Assembly (NCBI GenBank): GCA_038214535.1
Contig: JBBQRS010000112.1
Coordinates: forward strand, 1-15,684
Length of the DNA stretch: 15,684 nt
Reading direction: 5' to 3'
Source of the DNA: JBBQRS01 sp038214535
Lineage (GTDB): Bacteria; Chloroflexota; Anaerolineae; CG2-30-64-16
Shown: one piece after another, positions 12,975 to 15,684 of the stretch
Numbering within the stretch: the stretch's first letter is position 1
How the letters are laid out: each line of letters opens with the position of its first letter
The notes under the pieces: generated by a model
Told to the model about the DNA's origin: nothing
What the model saw: the letters and a program-made list of their open reading frames with translations, nothing else
The model's database searches: none
Program-made: the position numbers and the translations under genes

Positions 12975-15206
12975 TTGCCCGGTTCCGCTGTTAATGAGGC
13001 GTTGCGCATATTGCTCATCAGCACCGATGAGACGACGCGAAAACAGGTGTCTGATGCCCTGGCCGGTCGCGCGCGGGATTGGCGGCTCTTCTGGGTATCG
13101 CAACCCGATCAAGCGCCGACGCGATCCGAAGGGCTGCAACCGCAAATCATCCTGTTGGATGAGGCCCTCGAAGATGTTGACCTCGATCTGCTCGTCCAGC
13201 GGCTCTCTTTTGGTTCTCCGGAAGCCGCGATCGTCGCCCTCGTTGGCGAGAAAGCGTCCGGCGCGGGCCAGGCGTTACCGCCCGGCGTGCAAACTGTGCT
13301 GTCCAAACCGGTCACCGCGGACGCGTTGATCCCTGCTATTGGTCAGGCGCTGGTGCGCAGCGGCCGGCGGCCCGCCGAGAGTTCCGGCGCGCCCAAGGGC
13401 GCGTTGGTTGCGTTCTGCGCGGCCGGCAAGGGCGTCGGTTGCACGACCGTTGCCGGCAATACGACGCTCAGTCTGGCCCGTTTGACGAGTGAACTCGTGG
13501 CGTTGATTGATGCGGACTATGCCGAGCCGGGCGTAGACCGGATGCTCGCCGTGGCGTCGGACCGCTCGCTCGCCGATCTTTCGCGCAGTGCAAGCCGCCT
13601 CGAGCGCGATCTGGATTCCCTTTTCGTGACGCATGAATCGGGCGCGCGCGTGCTGGTTGCGCCGCCGTCAGGGCGCAAGCGCAAGCCGCTCAGCCGTTCC
13701 CAGGTTCAGACGGCGATCGCCGCGCTGCGCCGCGTTTTTGCGTGGTCGGTCATAGACCTGGGCCTGCCGCACGACGAGATGGGTTTTGCATTTCTCGATA
13801 CCGCCGACCTGATCGTCCTTACCGTCGTGTCTGAGATGACGGCGCTGCGCGACACCCGCCTTTTCCTGGACCTGCTCTACGCCCGCGGCTACCCGCTGAG
13901 CAAGGTCTGGGTCGTTGCCAATCGCGAAGGGATGCCCGGCACGATGGCGGTGGAGGAACTCCAGCGGTGGTTGGGCGTCCGCGTGAACGACGCGATCCCT
14001 TATTCTGAGGCGCTGGCCGGCGGGACGCTCGCCGCCGCGCCCGGCCAGCAGGCGGAGCTGGCCGCGGCGTTTGAACGGTTCGCGCGGATGCTGCTCGATG
14101 AGCGTGGCGTCTATCTGGCCGCGCCGGAGATCGAAGGGGCGGTCGCCGCGATGCCCGTGCGCGCGCCGGCCACGGGCATCGCGGCGGTCGTCGGCGCGGC
14201 GACATTGCCTCGCGCCGCAAGCGGAGCGAGCGCTGCCACGCGGCCGCCAACCAGGAAAAGCCGGCGTTTTCCGGTTTACGGCGGCTTCATCGTCCTCCTC
14301 TCGATCCTGATTGCCGGCGCGATCCTGCTGATGTCGCTTCGCCGGAATTCCGGCCTCCTCGCGCTGAACCCGGGCGCGCCGGTGATCAGCGCGACGGTGG
14401 AGCCGCGGCAAACCGATAGCGGTTCGGCCGTTGTGGCTGGCGCGACCCCTTTGGCCGAAACAAACGCCGCGCCGACTCAACCTGTCGGAGCGACGCCGGT
14501 CGCGGCGGGAGGCGCGGTTGTGGAGACGCCCATTGAGGCCCCGGCAACGGAGCCGGTTGCCACGCCGACCCTCGCACCGACCGAAACGCCGCCGCCGAGC
14601 CCGACGGCCACTGTGGAACCGACCTTGACGCCTTCGCCCGAGCCGACGGCGACGGCCAGCCCTACGGTCATTCCAACCGAAACCGCATCACCGACCGCGC
14701 CGCCGCCTACGGTGGCTCCTCGCCCAACGGCAACGCGCCCCGCGCCCACGCCGCAACCCACGGCGATCCCTGCACCGGCTCCGCCCGTTTTGTCAGCGCC
14801 GGTCCCCGAGCAATCGGTCAACGGGCTCATAAACTTTTCGTGGCAATCGGCTGCGCCGTTGCCGCCGGGCGTCGCTTATGAGGTGGTGTGGTGGAACATG
14901 GGAGAGGACCCCGCCGCGGCGCGCGGTATTGCCCCGCCGACGACGGAGAACTCGCTGGCCGCGAATCTCGATGTGCTCTACAACAGCGGGCAATTCACCA
15001 GCAACCGGATCAACTGGTCGGTCATTGCTGTGACGACAGACCCCTACCGGCGGTTGACGCAGCCGGGAGGGGCGGGGTCATCCGTGTTCCGCTATGCAGC
15101 CACTGCGCCTCCACCTGCACCCACGGATCCACCGCCTGCGCCCACGGATCCGCCGCCGCCTAAAGAGACACCCGCAGCAAGCGAAGCGATTAGCAGACCC
15201 AGATAA
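12975..15206 (+). CDS. tadZ: CpaE/TadZ-like ATPase fused to a transmembrane helix and an extracellular domain
   Basis: 743 residues from a TTG start with AGGAGG five bases upstream. Residues about 10-130 form a receiver-like domain that keeps plausible key residues: Asp18/Glu19, Asp62 in IILLDEA and Lys111 in LSKPV. Residues about 140-380 are a MinD/ParA-type ATPase domain with a degenerate P-loop, AGKGVGCTTVAGN, where Cys replaces the Walker lysine; LIDADYAEPGVDRML and SVIDLG are the following MinD-like motifs. TadZ/CpaE proteins localise Tad pilus machinery at the cell envelope. Unlike ordinary family members (about 400 residues), a single transmembrane helix (about 434-455), a 150-residue Pro/Thr-rich linker and a fibronectin-III-like domain (about 606-708, INFSWQSA...YEVVWWN) follow, so the C terminus lies outside the membrane. 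A PPAPTD repeat ends the protein. DUF192 follows by ten bases in the same transcript. Confidence 0.85.
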   Translation: MPGSAVNEALRILLISTDETTRKQVSDALAGRARDWRLFWVSQPDQAPTRSEGLQPQIILLDEALEDVDLDLLVQRLSFGSPEAAIVALVGEKASGAGQALPPGVQTVLSKPVTADALIPAIGQALVRSGRRPAESSGAPKGALVAFCAAGKGVGCTTVAGNTTLSLARLTSELVALIDADYAEPGVDRMLAVASDRSLADLSRSASRLERDLDSLFVTHESGARVLVAPPSGRKRKPLSRSQVQTAIAALRRVFAWSVIDLGLPHDEMGFAFLDTADLIVLTVVSEMTALRDTRLFLDLLYARGYPLSKVWVVANREGMPGTMAVEELQRWLGVRVNDAIPYSEALAGGTLAAAPGQQAELAAAFERFARMLLDERGVYLAAPEIEGAVAAMPVRAPATGIAAVVGAATLPRAASGASAATRPPTRKSRRFPVYGGFIVLLSILIAGAILLMSLRRNSGLLALNPGAPVISATVEPRQTDSGSAVVAGATPLAETNAAPTQPVGATPVAAGGAVVETPIEAPATEPVATPTLAPTETPPPSPTATVEPTLTPSPEPTATASPTVIPTETASPTAPPPTVAPRPTATRPAPTPQPTAIPAPAPPVLSAPVPEQSVNGLINFSWQSAAPLPPGVAYEVVWWNMGEDPAAARGIAPPTTENSLAANLDVLYNSGQFTSNRINWSVIAVTTDPYRRLTQPGGAGSSVFRYAATAPPPAPTDPPPAPTDPPPPKETPAASEAISRPR

Positions 15207-15216
15207 GGTGGGCACA

Positions 15217-15564
15217 ATGCTTCGTGTAGACAACATCACGCGTAATACCGTGTTGGTGGATCGGGGCCGGGTGGCGAACAACTACTGGACGCGGCTGCGC
15301 GGCCTGGTGGGGGTGCGTCGGTTGGATGAAGGGGATGGGATGGCGATCATCCCATGCAACGGCGTCCATTGCATGTTCATGTCTATCCCGATTGACGTGG
15401 TGTACGTCACCGCCGATGATCGGGTCGAGGCAATTGACCCCGAGATGAAGCCCTGGGCCGTGGGCCGCCCGCATCGCGGCGTCCGCTATGTGATCGAGCT
15501 GCCGGCGGGCATGGCGGCGCGTTCCGGCACGCAACCCGGCGATCAACTTCGTGTAACCTACTGA
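15217..15564 (+). CDS. DUF192 (COG1430) family protein
   Basis: 115 residues. The family core is clear: WTRLRGLVG (24-32), GDGMAIIPCNGVHCMFMSIPIDVVY split over residues 39-63, PWAVGRP (79-85) and VIELPAGMA (92-100). DUF192 proteins form a small beta-barrel; many carry a signal peptide, this one does not, so it is probably cytoplasmic. Biochemical function is not established. The ATG is preceded by AAGGTGG and lies ten bases after the TadZ-like stop, so the two are co-transcribed. Complete, of normal length. Confidence 0.88.
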   Translation: MLRVDNITRNTVLVDRGRVANNYWTRLRGLVGVRRLDEGDGMAIIPCNGVHCMFMSIPIDVVYVTADDRVEAIDPEMKPWAVGRPHRGVRYVIELPAGMAARSGTQPGDQLRVTY

Positions 15565-15684
15565 GCCCCCGCCCGCGGGGGCGGGGTGGCACCCAACAGA
15601 TAGCCCGCCCCGCCCCCCGCGGGGGAAGATGACTATGAACCCCGCCGGGGGGGTGGGACACCCCCAACCCCGGCGGGGGGGTCA
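15565..15684. repeat. GC-rich palindromic tract after the DUF192 gene
   Basis: Almost pure C-runs and G-runs. One stem can form between GCGGGGGCGGGGTGGC (15575-15590) and the matching C-rich strand at 15603-15620 around a 12-base loop. A second inverted pair is CCCCGCCGGGG (15640-15650) / CCCCGGCGGGG (15668-15678). The first may end the tadZ-DUF192 transcript, although no T-run follows. The tract may continue past the window. Confidence 0.6.

Overview
The window looks like a chromosomal segment of a Chloroflexota bacterium (Anaerolineae/Chloroflexia-like). This is inferred from the high GC content, the Pro/Thr-rich 'SIPPTPTNTPTAT' linkers, a C-terminal 'FLPLV' tail on an exported beta-propeller, a CpaE/TadZ-like ATPase carrying a transmembrane helix and a Pro/Thr linker, and dense short palindromic intergenic elements. 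No rRNA, tRNA or CRISPR array was found.

Layout. At the left edge (1-102, minus) is the 5' end of a probable IS630-type transposase/helix-turn-helix gene. Next is a palindromic element (174-236) and a minus-strand DUF4139 gene (264-2186) with its own promoter. A seven-gene minus-strand cluster runs from a good sigma70-type promoter at about 10320 down to a hairpin at about 2299. In transcription order it encodes a CPBP-family membrane protease, a membrane GAF sensor, a TadA/CpaF secretion ATPase lacking its N-terminal domain, a DnaB-C-terminal-like RecA ATPase, a membrane protein with a degenerate NERD-like N terminus, a seven-bladed FG-GAP beta-propeller, and an A24 prepilin peptidase. Several starts and stops overlap (ATGA at 9386, TGATG at 4569), which points to co-transcription.

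A gene-free stretch of 545 bases (10274-10818) holds two divergent promoters and three consecutive palindromic elements. On the plus strand follow a secreted S8 subtilisin-like protease (10819-12801), a 36-bp perfect palindrome acting as a probable terminator, a promoter with an inverted-repeat leader, a transmembrane CpaE/TadZ-like ATPase (12975-15206) and a DUF192 gene (15217-15564). The window ends in a very GC-rich palindromic tract.

How the genes may work together. TadA, the TadZ-like protein and the prepilin peptidase are three hallmark parts of a Tad (type IVc) pilus or secretion system. TadB/TadC, pilin and secretin genes are absent here. The DnaB-like ATPase and NERD-like membrane protein embedded in the same operon are not core Tad parts and may mark a lineage-specific machine. 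The most unusual feature is the GAF-tadA junction at about 8553: the reading frame switches from the GAF protein to TadA with no proper tadA start and no TadA N-terminal domain, which suggests an internal deletion or an assembly error.
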